Below are positions 11,901 through 23,621 of a stretch of 64,000 nucleotides of DNA, in pieces. The DNA is taken from positions 1-64,000 of the forward strand of contig BPQB01000036.1 in assembly GCA_019973155.2 (NCBI GenBank), written 5' to 3'. The notes below the pieces were generated by a model. That model was given only the letters and a program-made list of their open reading frames with translations. It ran no database searches and was not told where the DNA came from. How positions within the stretch are numbered: position 1 is the first letter of the stretch; each line of letters opens with the position of its first letter. The position numbers and the translations under genes are program-made. The stretch comes from Phanerochaete sordida. Its lineage: Eukaryota; Basidiomycota; Agaricomycetes; Polyporales; Phanerochaetaceae.

Positions 11901-13835
11901 GCCGGCGCGCGCCCAGACCTCGCGCTTCGCCTCGTCGACGTCGACGTTGAGGCGCATGAGGTCGCCGAGGTTCGCGCGCGCGACCTCCTCGATGCGCGCG
12001 TCGATGCGGGGCTCGTCCCAGCGGCCCTCGCGGAGGCACGTCTGCATGACCTCGTGCAGCATGTTGCCCCACACGAGCGCGGGCGTCACGTCCGTCGCGC
12101 TGCGGCAGAGCAAGTTCAGGAGCGGGCGCCGGAGGCACGTCGGCGTGCTGCTAAGCGCGGTCGCGGTGACGAGGATGTCGGGGTGGTGGATGAGCAGCGG
12201 CGAGGTCGGCGCGGACGTGAGCGTGATGGTCGGTGTCGGTTTGCATGATGAGGAAGACGGGGAGTCTTCTGTCCACCGTCCAATCACGTTGACGATGTCG
12301 CCTGCCCCATTCTATAAGCAAATGTGCGCGTGAATGGGGAGATTTGTACGCACCCGCTTTGACCTGAGTTGCGGCCCAGTCGTCTTGCAGGATGATCTTC
12401 CTAGTCTCTTCCCCTGGTTCGGTAGAGACATGAAGCTCCTGCAGAACAATAAGCATGCTGAAGTCGAGTGGTTGTAACGTAACAGTGAAAAGATGAGGCT
12501 GCGGCTGCCCGATATCGTCTCGAAGGGCGGCTGCGTCGGGGAGGTGTAGGGCGGGTCATGACCTGTGCGCAGATGTACGGCCCTTCAGGCCTCTGTTAAA
12601 GGTTGGACGACTACGGCGACGTCTGCGCCATTCGGACTAGACATCCGTCGCTGCTCTGTTTGCCCTTGAGGCGCTGAGAGTCGGGACGATCTGCTGAGAG
12701 GTTTGGTGCAGCGGAGAGCGCACTGGGCAGTGTGTGAGGCGCATGGCTGTCTGCTGGGAGCTTCACTGGCCGAGGTCGTTTGGCGTATGTAGCACTGAAT
12801 GCCGCTGCATATCGCGCACGGAAGGTCGAGTCCCTGCAGATACCCGAGCAGCGGTTCACTTGCGTCGAAGCGAATGGACGCGGTGCAAATTAGGCCTTAG
12901 GCCCCGTGGCGCGATGCCTGCCCACCAAGGCCACCCAAGGGTGCCCTTGGTGAGTTCTGAGAGCATCGTCGACAATACGCAGACCCCTGCGTGCAAGAGC
13001 TCCCAGGAGTGGCTGCCGCGGATCAGACTGTGAATTTGTGGTGCCGTCTCGGTCTGTGGCCCGCGGTGGGAGACGAATAACAGCCTACACGCAGACGGAT
13101 AGTCCTTCAGACCTCTGTCGAAGCCTGAGTGATGGCCATGTCTGCGGTACCCGAGATGGTCTCCCGCCTGTCGCTGCTCTATGTGCCCTTGAGGCGCTGA
13201 GTCGGAGATGATCTGCCACGGCATTTGGTGCAGCGACAACGAGTTAGCCAGCGTGAGACACGTTCAAAAGCTCATCCATGAGTGCCGAAACTGGTGGGAG
13301 GTTGCACTTGCCTTGTACGTGTACCCGCCGTACGACACTTGCTGCACGACGCAGCGTGTGCACGGTTCGGGCTGCCATTGAGGCAGCTCGGCAGCAGCTT
13401 CGAGTTCTAGCTTGCCAATAGTCTTCTTTACATTCTGCTGAAGATCAGCATCATCCCCAAATGACACACGGGAGGCGGGCGTACCTTGTGCTTGAGCGGC
13501 GACGGCTTCTTCGGTGTCATGAAGTCCGCATGCATGTCCGACCAGTCCCAGTCCTCCACGCCCTCGAGGAGCGCCGCAATCTCCTGCTGCTCGTTCTCCT
13601 TCGCCCGTGTCGGCGTGCGCGTGTTCTTCGGCGTCGCGACGCGCCCGTGCTTCTTCGGCGTCCTGGCCGTGCAGCGCACGGGCGAGAGCTGGATGCGCGT
13701 CTTGCTCGGCGTCGGGGCGCGTCTGCGCGGCTGGTCGGGCGACGGAACGCAGTCGAAGATGGACTCGTCGATGCCGTCGAGGAGGTCGCGCATGAAGGCG
13801 GCCTCCTCTGCGGCGGTGGGCCGGGCGGGGGGCAT
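8964..13835 (-). CDS. DNA2: DNA2 replication ATP-dependent helicase/nuclease
   Basis: DNA2 trims long 5' flaps in Okazaki fragment maturation and resects double-strand breaks. The model starts at 13835 (MPPARPTAAEEAAFMRDLL) with an acidic/aromatic N-terminal stretch (EGVEDWDWSDM). PCTRCVV supplies the first cluster cysteine, then come GDIVNVIGRW and a RecB-type nuclease with LVWGNMLHEVMQ, ILTNTRAERGQ and KTGRAV. CGKCFSVDTC gives the other three Fe-S cysteines. The SF1 helicase follows, with GMPGTGKTT (Walker A), VLVGDHFQLPPLV (motif II region), LNEQYRMN, ILTADRSQGRDKDV and RINVSFTRARCKL. The stop is at 8964. One intron (12458-13318) is 861 bp and holds repeats, while the others are about 50-60 bp. 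Its likely donor is GTACAA at 13318, phase 2, joining to ATGCTTATT at 12456. The protein looks complete. Confidence 0.92.
12566..13240. repeat. Repeat-bearing insert inside the long DNA2 intron
   Basis: A sequence of about 150 bp near 12566-12715 recurs imperfectly in the same orientation near 13087-13236. The best-kept blocks are GTCGCTGCTCT, GCCCTTGAGGCGCTGAG and TTTGGTGCAGCG. Between them, at 12923-12952, lies a near-perfect palindrome (CACCAAGG...CCTTGGTG). The arrangement resembles a small non-coding element with terminal direct repeats or a local duplication. It codes for nothing I recognise. Confidence 0.6.
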
Positions 13836-14301
13836 TGCGGCGTCGTCTTCGTTCGCTGTAGTTTCTCGCGTTGCTTTTGTTGTTTCCGGTCGTTATACGG
13901 GCTTACAATGCTAGTAAGTAAAAGGCTTATGTTCGATGGTAGTCGGGATGTTGAAGTCGTTGGCGCGTGAGGGAAGAGAAGTGACCACTGTGGCACGCGT
14001 GACCGTGTTTAATCCCACCAGCCCCGCCATCAATCCTGCCATCACGCCCGCCTGGCGCACGAAAGGCTCATTTAGGCAGCTAGCGTGGAACAGTAATATT
14101 TTGTCACAGCTCTGATATCATTATTGAGACAGAAGGATACAAGGAAAGAAAGTGTATCATTGAGAGAGAACACTGCATACATTGCAGCAATTTTTCAAGC
14201 ACTTGTCACCCACTCATTTGTTCTATAGCAAGTCCTTCACGGCGTCACGCGTGACGTCCTTGAGGCCTTGAAGTGCGCGGTCGTACGCTTACTCGCCACT
14301 C
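13836..14301. other. Intergenic, DNA2 promoter side
   Basis: 466 bp between the DNA2 start and the stop of the next minus-strand gene. It is AT-richer than its neighbours. I see no gene, and it should carry the DNA2 promoter and the 3' UTR of the upstream gene. Confidence 0.5.
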
Positions 14302-15512
14302 TCAATACCCATGCACAACGGCAGGCAGCGGAACATCACGCGTAGACGGCGTAGACACGAGGTCCGCGACAGACAGTCCAGGGGGGAGGTCCGCCGCGAA
14401 GGCCTCTTCGGCAGGCGCACGCGCCCCCGGGCCGTCCATGTCTACGTCGTCGTCCGGAATATCCACAAACTGCTGCATGATGTCCAAGCTTTCGTACCCC
14501 TCGGGCGTGGGCGACCGGAACCGCTGACACAACTCCGCCAAGCTCACTGTATCGCACCCGCCATCAGCCCACGCACATACCCAGATCCAAGGACACTCAC
14601 GCGGCTCGTCGCCAGGCGCGGTCGGCGGCTTTGGCTTCTGCGCAAACCGCGCCAGGCGCGCGCGGTCCTGCCCGATACCTTGCATGCGCTCGAAGGCGTA
14701 GTCGAACGACGACGTCGGGCCGAGCTCGCCCCAGCCCAGCAGCCCCGGCGTCGGCTCGCGCCACGGGTCGGGCACGCGCGCGAGTTCGTCGAGGATTTGG
14801 TCGACTGGCGCTGCGGTCAGCGGCGCGGACGACGAACAAAAACGGCCGCGACGCACCTTCTGTCAGCGGGCGCTGGCTCCGCAGGAGCTCCTCCTCGCTC
14901 TGTGGCGCGCGGTAGAGCGCCGCGACGGGCGGCGCTGGCGCTGGCGTCGGCGCAGCAGGCTCGTCGCGCATCTCTTCGTCCTCGCTCTCGCTCTCCGAAT
15001 CCTCGTCCTCGCTCACCTCACCAGGACTCCCCTCGCGCACACGCGCCTGCGTCGCCAGGCGCGCGGGCGCCGAGATGCTCTCGGGCGCGACGAGGGTCGG
15101 CGTGCCCACTCTTCTGCTAGGCGTCGCGACGCGCGCCGAGGCGGAGATGCTCTCGGGCGAGACGAGGGTCGGCGTGCCGAGGCGCGTGCTAGGCGTCGAG
15201 ATGCGCGTCGAGGCGCGGCCCTCGTGCGTCTTCGTCGCTTCTACGGTCTGCCGGCGCGTCAGTGCGCGCGTGGCCCTGGGGAGGGGGAAGACTCACCGCG
15301 GAGCGACGCGACCGCCGGAGCGGGGACGCGGTCGCGTCGAGGGCTGTGGCGGAGCGCGTGCGCGGTGGTGTGCGCGGGCTGTGGCTGGGTGCGGCGCCGC
15401 GGGCTGCGCCACGGGCGCGTGTGGTGCCTCGGCCGTGTTTGGGGGCGGGCTGTGGCGGCGGATGAGTACGCGACATAGAGTATGACAGTGGGGCACGTAC
15501 TGAGGAAGGCAT
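14302..15512 (-). CDS. Hypothetical Pro/Ser/Arg-rich protein with acidic middle
   Basis: I do not recognise this protein. Four exons fit on the minus strand. Exon 1 (from 15512, MPSSVRAPLSYSMSRTHPPP) is basic and Pro/Thr-rich. Exon 2 has a duplicated peptide (GTPTLVSPESISA / GTPTLVAPESISA), then a strongly acidic run (SEDEDSESESEDEE), then YRAPQSEEELLRSQRPLTE. Exon 3 reads PVDQILDELARVPDPWREPT and GWGELGPTSSFDYAFERMQG. Exon 4 ends SLAELCQRFRSPTPEGYESL and a C-terminal HGY. Introns have GTGAGT or GTGCGT donors and CAG acceptors. The low-complexity first half and conserved-looking second half suggest a nuclear or scaffold protein, but no function can be assigned. Confidence 0.7.
15057..15178. 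repeat. Tandem duplication of about 60 bp inside the hypothetical gene
   Basis: Two adjacent copies share the block GAGATGCTCTCGGGCG followed by ACGAGGGTCGGCGTGCC, producing the repeated GTPTLV(S/A)PESIS peptide. The reading frame is preserved. Confidence 0.7.
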
Positions 15513-17294
<1,782 letters not shown>

Positions 17295-17362
17295 CGAGAT
17301 GTCCAAGGAAAATCCGAAAGACTTCATTCGCTGAGGGTCGACGAAGTGGACACGGTGTTGTA

Positions 17363-17593
17363 CAGTGACGACGGAAAATAGCGCACAGCACTAAGCGCCT
17401 GCGCATTCCGACTGACCCCTCGTTCTGACTGACCAGCATGTGTACCTCCCTGAAAACTACGCATAATAATAAGAAGACTATGTACGCCATAAATCCCAGC
17501 TGTTGTAGGTATAGAGTGCGTACATCGCGCTCGAGCGTAGGGGAGTGGAAATGCACAGGCGCCTTTTTGGTGCATTATTTTCCGTCGTCACTG
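17363..17593. mobile_element. Mariner-type MITE flanked by TA
   Basis: CAGTGACGACGGAAAATA at 17363-17380 is repeated exactly in inverse at 17576-17593, and imperfect inverse similarity extends inward to about 47 bp on each side (GCGCCTG and GCATTTCC blocks). Both ends abut the dinucleotide TA (17361-17362 and 17594-17595), the target-site duplication of Tc1/mariner elements. The 231-bp element contains no transposase, so it is a non-autonomous miniature element. It sits between the BNA1 stop and the promoter of the next gene. Confidence 0.85.
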
Positions 17594-17811
17594 TATTTCT
17601 ACCTGTGACTGTATGCTGTAGCAATGACAACTCGGTGATATGCACCTCTCGGCCGAGTCTTGGCATGGAGAAGCGACCAGGGAGCAGCGCGAGGGACGGC
17701 CTCCGCGGAGGCGGATGAGGAGCCTTCGTGGCGTCGCGCGACGTCATACCGCTCCTTCGCCTCTGGAGCCTGCGCCCGCGCGGCCATGATGCAATGCCCC
17801 CGCCGACTGCA

Positions 17812-17818
17812 TATATAA
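17812..17818 (+). promoter_or_regulatory. TATA box of the small Gly/Gln-rich protein gene
   Basis: TATATAA lies 78 bp upstream of the ATG at 17896 and is followed by a C/A-rich leader (CCACACACACACCACC), a normal layout for a strongly expressed fungal gene. Confidence 0.6.
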
Positions 17819-17895
17819 CCCCCTCGCCGCCCCCAAACGTCCTCAACAACCCTCCGCATCGACATCCACCAACTACACACCACACACACACCACC

Positions 17896-18302
17896 ATGTC
17901 CACCGAGATGAACGTCGGCGGCGGCTACGAGCAGGCCGCGAGCAAGCCCGAGAACCAGGCGATGGGCGGCGGCGAGGGCGCGCACGGCAGCGGCGTCGCG
18001 GGCGGCTGGGACGGCCAGAGCGGCCAGCAGCAGCAGCAGCAGCCCGCCGAGAAGCAGGACTGGCTCGACAAGGGCATCGAGTTCGCCGGCAAGAAGGCTG
18101 GCGTCAACATCGTGAGTGCTCTGCGCTGGCGTGGGGCTGCGCGTGCTGACGATGGTGCAGAGCGACGCGAATGCGGACAAGGCTGGCGACTTTATGAACA
18201 AGGAGTTCAACCAGTATGAGGGTGAGTTGTCTTTGACGGTGCACTTTCACGAAATGCTGGCTGAGGATATGGCTAGGTCGCGGTCTCCCTGGCGTCCAGT
18301 AA
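17896..18302 (+). CDS. Small Gly/Gln-rich hydrophilic protein
   Basis: Three exons encode a protein of about 93 residues. It starts MSTEMNVGGGYEQAASKPEN, has a Gly-rich segment and a Gln run (GQQQQQQPAEKQ), then DWLDKGIEFAGKKAGVNI, SDANADKAGDFMNKEFNQYEG and RGLPGVQ to a TAA at 18300-18302. There is no signal peptide or membrane segment. The amphipathic lysine-rich repeats (DKGIEFAGKKAG, DKAGDFMNKEF) resemble small stress-induced hydrophilic fungal proteins, but I cannot name the family. The promoter has a clear TATA box. A broken second copy sits at 25998, so this is the surviving member of the duplicated pair. Confidence 0.75.
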
Positions 18303-18405
18303 AGTGTCAACATAGAAGGCAACGAGTTGTATCATATGTATCATCAGGGAAACGGAACATGAATCTACGGTGTATATCGTCGGCGACGTCTGACGAGCAA
18401 AAACC

Positions 18406-19325
18406 CTACGCGTGCACTCCTTCATCTGCGTGCTGTTTTGTCAGGCTAGAAAGACAAGCTGTCTCTCGGACGACGTCCGCCCACGCATGCCCGTCACGCA
18501 CACACGTACTGTGCGGCCAATCGGGCGCGTCCATCTCGTGCCGCGTCCCCATCACCTGGCTCGCAATGCGCGCCAGGTGCGCCGCTTTCATCGGCCACTC
18601 GCTAGTTCTGTCGCTGGCAGCAGCGCGTCTGCGACTGCCAGCGGCGCGATACACGCTACCGACGACGCCGTGGCAGAGGCCGACGCCCGTACGGAGGGGC
18701 CGCATTCGTACGCGACTGCGGCGCGCGAGGCGTGCGCGAATCCGCGCCAGTGCTCTCCGCGAAACGGTGCACGAGCGTCGCGAAGAGGACGAGCACGACA
18801 AGTGCGCTGTGGTACCGCCTGCGCGGCGTCAGCTGTGGCCAGTCAAGCTCTAGTCAAGACGCGCGAACCCGCGCACTGCACGAGCTCGTCGTCCTCGCCG
18901 CCTCCCCGCAGCGCGCCATCTTGTTATGCAGCCAGCGGCCTGAGGAACGGTGCAGGCTCTGGAGCCACCCGCGCGTATCGCAGTGCGCGGCCCAGTGCAG
19001 CGGCATCTGGAGGGCGTCCGCTGAAGGACCATCGGTACACGTCCGCCGCACGCAACGCGGGGACGCACCGACGTCGCGCCCGTCGCTGAGGCATCGCCTG
19101 CCGCGCCGGCGCCGCGTATACGCAGGCGGCGGGCACGCCACGCGCGACGGTAGCGTCGGCGCGCGGCTGCGCGGTGGCGTCCGCTGGGGCTCGGCGGTCG
19201 GGTGAGGCGCGGAGAGCGCGTCCATGTGCCCACAGAGCACTCCGGGCTCGCCGGGCGTCGTGCTAGAGAGTGCGCAGAGGTGCACGGCAAGGACGAGCGC
19301 GGCGGTGCGGACAGTCTCGAGGGAT
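18406..19325 (-). pseudogene. Unknown gene with hydrophobic segment, copy 1, probably degenerate
   Basis: I do not recognise the product. Frames on the minus strand match those of the copy at 26.4-27.6 kb. An N-terminal hydrophobic stretch (TVRTAALVLAVHLCAL) matches TAVSTVGLVLAAHL there. ADALQMPLHWAAHCDTRGWL matches ASILQTLLHAPHWATLRDTL. YHSALVVLVLFATLVHRFAE, a possible membrane helix, matches HGAPAVLVLLAMLLRRFAEG, and the C-terminal KAAHLARIASQ and AWADVVRE match EAAHLAQLACA and VWADVVRR. The matching pieces fall in different frames separated by stops, and the middle of the copy-2 protein is not found here. Undetected introns could explain part of this. Conserved frames imply an ancestral protein-coding gene. 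Confidence 0.45.
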
Positions 19326-19344
19326 GACGCGTGTCCGTCGCTAC

Positions 19345-20186
19345 ACCACGATAGTTAACTTCAACGGTCGTACGAGCTCTCGAGAAGTGCTCAGCAGGTT
19401 GCCAGGAGACTCACAAGAGCTGGCGGTACACAAACTTTTGCGAAGCTTGCAGTGCAGCGGCTGCAGCTACTATACACGCAATCAATTCATTTTGCTGGGC
19501 CTGGTCAGCGAGCTCGATATCCACGGGATCAGTAAAGTCGCATCAAAACGGTGCAAAATCCAGATCATGAGCAAAGCAGATACCTCGATTTCATCTCCTC
19601 GAGTCGAAGGTCGTGCATTCGTAGGTGAGAGTCGCGAGAAGAGCTCGCGCCGGTCGAAATGCAAGGTCGCGGGACAGGCGGCGTCTATCGAAGTATCGGG
19701 CCGATCGCGCCAGCGGCCATACGTTTTCGCTCGCTGTCCTCCCTTCACCACCATTTACACCTGACGGCTGTCTTGTTTCTGTAGATTTGCACTCTCCGCA
19801 TTGTATATGGCTGCCTTTCGCGGAGAAGATAAGTATCAATCTGTGAGTCGCGCGAGCTCAGCCTCCTGCCCTGCCCGGATGCACGGGTGCAGGCGCCTGA
19901 GAATGCATCTTCAGCGGGTTCAGCTCAGATGACTGAACTTGCTCAACGACTGAGAAGTGCGGGAACTGTGCCCGTCAATGACACCGAACTTTGGTCCCAA
20001 AATGGTCTACGGATCACGGTCCTACTTCGAACAAAGTTCAATCTCGTGAGTTCCAGTCCATACACGAGGCGCACTACAGGGCGATGCATGCTTACCGTGT
20101 GTACCGCACTGTTCAAGTTCTTCCCTCACCTACAACTTGCTATCACCAGAATTAGTCACCTCCCGTCGTCCTACAATAACACCCAG
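19345..20186. other. NLR 1 upstream region, conserved with NLR 2
   Basis: No gene is seen. Roughly 19780-20115 is recognisably homologous to the region upstream of NLR 2 (28640-29000). Shared blocks are TTTGCACTCTC, TACG-ATCACGGT, GAGTTCCAGT-like words and CCGTGTGTA. The promoter was therefore duplicated with the gene. Confidence 0.6.
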
Positions 20187-23105
20187 ATGGCGCGTCCTCG
20201 GTTCAGAAAGAGAGATGTTGCGTTGGACCACGCCCCGGTAGTCTTGGAAATCATCAATATCGTAGCCGAGATCGCACATGTGCCCTGTCTTGGTCTCGTC
20301 GCCGACGGACTTTCGGCCATTGTTGAGCGGGTCCAGGTAAGCAACGTGCTAGAGCTCGAGGACGGTATACGTCCAGTACTGACCACGTTCCGCGCGCGTC
20401 GTGCAGGAGGTTCGAACGAACAGCGAGAACACGGACAAATTCTTCGACAATGTCAAAGAGCTGGATGCTGTTGTCGTCGACATGCTTCGAGATACGAACG
20501 CTGCGAATGAGGGCCCTGGCCGTGTGGTTCTTCAGGAGCGGTTGGAAGCGCTCTCAAGGTGTGTACGGTGGTCATTCATGCCAGCTCGCCCCATCAGTCT
20601 GACATTGGCTTTGCACAGCACGCTTTTCGACGTTCGCGTTAGTGCGGCAAGGCTGAAAGGAGGAGATGGCTTCTCGGGGACCTCGAAGCGGTTCTTCTAC
20701 GCGAAACGAAACGAGGCTCTATTGGAGGACATGAATGAGCAAATCACGCGTGCTGTGGCACAGTTTCAAGTACGCCTGCACCCTGCTCCTCCGTTGCCTC
20801 GATCTCATGCAAGGCTTCGGCGCGGTTTTGCAGCTTCGCGCGCAAGTGGCAACGGAGATCGCAGTCAACAATGTCAGTCATGACGCGAAGGTACGCCGAC
20901 TGAGATGTCTTCAGATTTCTATATTAACACCTGCCGAAGATAATCAAGAGCGTCGTCATAAATACAGGTATGTCCGTAGAAGCTTTGGTTGGTGCGCTCG
21001 CTAAATGCTAGGCTAGGGGTTGCTGTTGAGGAAGTCGGGAATGGTGTCGAGGCGATTGGGCGCGGTATCAAGGTCCGTACCTTAGTGACCTTCTGTATAC
21101 TCGCGATGCTTCGAGATCCGTGACACTCATTCAATCCTACAGGACGTGCAGCATACAATCCTCAGCGCAGGTCTGTATCCGTCTAATTTTCCTTTACGAG
21201 CAGCTGACCATCGGCCATTGTTAGATGAGGATCGGTTGATCAGGTCTATACCACACGCTCTCGCAGGATATCATTCCGTTGACGAGCTCAAGAGCGGCTT
21301 TTTGCAAGGCACGAGAGCAGAACTGTTCGAGGATATGGAGACCTGGGCTTACAAACCGTCGCCGCCGCCTCCCGAAATACTACAGCAGCTCTACCTGCTC
21401 AGCGGCGGAGCCGGTCTTGGCAAGTCATCCGCTACCCATCAACTCTGCATTCGGATTGCCGAGAGCTGGGGGCTCAACCTTGGTGCATCCTTCTTCTTCG
21501 TCCGCGGCGGCGGAGACTTAGAGTCCGCCCGGTGCTTCTTCTCCACGATAGCGCACCAGCTTGCGCTGTCTCAACCCGTACTACGGCCTTACATCACCGC
21601 AGCAGTCCCAGGATTTCTCAAAGATGGCGAGCAGCAGCAAATGCAGACAACGTTTAAGCGACTGCTCTGGAACCCCCTCGCCCAATTCGCAACATCTGGA
21701 ATCAATCATCCCGTAACCTTCGTCGTCATCGATGGGCTCGACGAGTGCAAGGACAGGGCACTGGTGCCTGATCTTCTGCGATGCCTCCTTCATCTCGTAC
21801 GAACCTTTTCCTGGCTCCGCATTTTCGTCTCAGCCAGGCCAGAGCCCCATATCATGCCCTCCCTGACATCGGGTGATTTTGCCAATGCCATTCATCATCT
21901 TAGCCTCAACGACACATTCGATCAGTGGAAGGACGACGTCGCGAAGTACCTCCGCGCGACAGTTCCACAGCTCGAGTCGTGTCGCAAATACGTGCAGGAC
22001 AACCCCGATAAACTCGATCAACTGATCTCGCGCGCCAACGGTGTCTTCATCTACGCACGCATTTCGATCAACTTCCTTGAAGTATTCGATGACAGCCCCG
22101 AAGAGCTATTCGCCCTCGTTCTCGGAGCCCGCGAGTCTCAGCTCCCGCCACTCGACAACCTCTATCTCCAAGTTCTCCGCTTAGCCTTTCCTGTCGAATA
22201 TCTCAACATCATGCCAGAGCGTGCGGAGCGTCTTCGAGAACTTCTGGCATTTATCGCCCTCCGCACCGATGATATATCGCCCGCTGCTATCGCCTGGCTG
22301 CTGGGGCTCTCAGAGGATCACGTGGTGCGAATGGTGGACCGCCTCCGCTCGGTCTTGCTAGTCGACGAGACAGGCACGGTTCTCCCTCTGCACGCCACAT
22401 TCGCCGAATTTTTGGTGGACGCCAACCGATGCATCGATCCATCATTCCATATCGACTATGCCAGCGGACATGCATCACTGCTGTCGAGATGCTTGGCGGC
22501 CTTCTCGTTCGAGACCGCCGAAACATTCCTGGCTAGTACACGAGATAACACCAACGAGGGGCTGCAGAGCTGTGTACGCTACACCAAGGACTGGGATGAC
22601 CACTTGAAGGAAGCAAAGTATAGCACAGAACTCGATCAGCAGCTTCAGAACCTCGTGAGGGTCCAGCTCCCCGTGTTCACGCGGCTGCATGGGCATCACG
22701 ATCAGTCCAAGGCCCTCGCTGCGATCCTCAAAGTGCGCTCTTTACATTCATACATACTGGCGTGTCTGACCCAAGTTTCAGCCGTCGGGGGATTCTGCCG
22801 CAGTCTGCGCCGAGTATAGAAAGTTCAACGAGTATTGCTATCATTGGTGGTGGGCGCGTATACACAAGGACTATGACGGCAACCCTCGCGCCGTGTACAC
22901 CGATAATGGCGTCACAGATGATCCTGTGAAGGTCTCTGAATATCTCAACAGGGAGCTTGAAGCAAAAAAGACTGGGCACACAGTCTCGAGCGAAGATCTG
23001 ATACGGTATGGCGCAGCCATGGAGGACTTTGTGATGCGAATTAGGAGCTCGGGGTCGGAGGCCCTATGGTACGATGGCGAGCTCAGCGCAGGATGGATGT
23101 GGTAA
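20187..23105 (+). CDS. NACHT-type NLR (STAND) protein 1 with MLKL/HeLo-like N-terminus
   Basis: STAND NTPases of this type act as intracellular sensors in fungal non-self recognition. The start is MARPRFRKRDVALDHAP. Small exons encode a predicted helical bundle (VVLEIINIVAEIAHVPCLGL, VADGLSAIVERVQ, then RFFYAKRNEALLEDMNEQIT, RAVAQFQ) that follows the pattern of fungal MLKL/HeLo-type domains. Short amphipathic linker exons follow. The large exon (21146-22736) has VDELKSGFLQGTR, Walker A SGGAGLGKSS, FFFVRGGGDLESARCFFSTI, Walker B FVVIDGLDECKDR, an ARPEPHIM sensor and a winged-helix region (LLGLSEDHVVRMVDRLRSVLL, PLHATFAEFLVDA). After a final intron (GTGCGC...TTTCAG) comes a tail of about 105 residues with EYCYHWWWARI, VTDDPVKVSEYLN and SSGSEALWYD. 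No WD40, ankyrin or TPR repeats are present. The frame is intact. Confidence 0.88.
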
Positions 23106-23621
23106 TAGTGGTCCCGCAAAATGCTCCACTTCCCTCTTATTACGTTGGATCGAATGTAGTAGAGGGTTGCTGGTAGCCGACTCAGTTACGTGCAGCTGGC
23201 TGCCATGCCGCATTGCTCATATATGACACTACATGAGCATTTCATCAACGTCGGATACCTACTACTACCCGCACCTCACGCACCTCGTTCTAGACCAAGC
23301 TGTTTCACTCGTCCATCAATCCCTGCTGCATGTTCTCTGACACTGGTCATCTGGATGACGCAGCTAAAACCAGAGCGAAATACGGCTCGCGTTGGAGGAG
23401 ACCACAGAGCTGACCGACTTGATCGAAGTGTTGTAGGAACGGTCAAGAACTTACACGAAAGGCACTAGTGTACATTACAATAAAGTACATACAGACAACA
23501 ACAGATAAGAACAGATGGTACGATGGTAGAAATTGTACACAGCGAAACACGCTCACATGCGTAGAATGATCCTCAAAACGCAAACTCACGATATTGACGG
23601 GAAGAGGTTCCTGCGCGTCCT
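23106..23621. other. Convergent NLR 1 / PP2B 1 spacer
   Basis: No gene is seen. It is homologous to 32195-32711 over most of its length (shared ACTACATGAGCATTTC, GCACTAGTGTACATTACAATAAA), so the spacer with both 3' UTRs was duplicated as a block. Confidence 0.6.

Noticed and set aside
11200..12138. 312-residue minus-strand open frame beginning with a Pro/Arg-rich sequence
   Set aside because: Its first half is an out-of-frame reading of DNA2. Only the part from ILTNTRAERG onward is the true DNA2 exon, joined by an intron to the exon ending SDTPK.
13304..13319. GC-AG intron in DNA2 using AAG|GCAAGT
   Set aside because: The phase would not match the downstream exon LIVLQELHV. The GT donor at 13318 (GTACAA) gives a correct phase-2 join, so no GC donor is needed there.
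18406..18801. 131-residue minus-strand frame taken as a complete gene
   Set aside because: Only its C-terminal portion (KAAHLARIASQ onward) is conserved with unit 2. The upstream part is Arg-rich and out of frame with the conserved hydrophobic segment.
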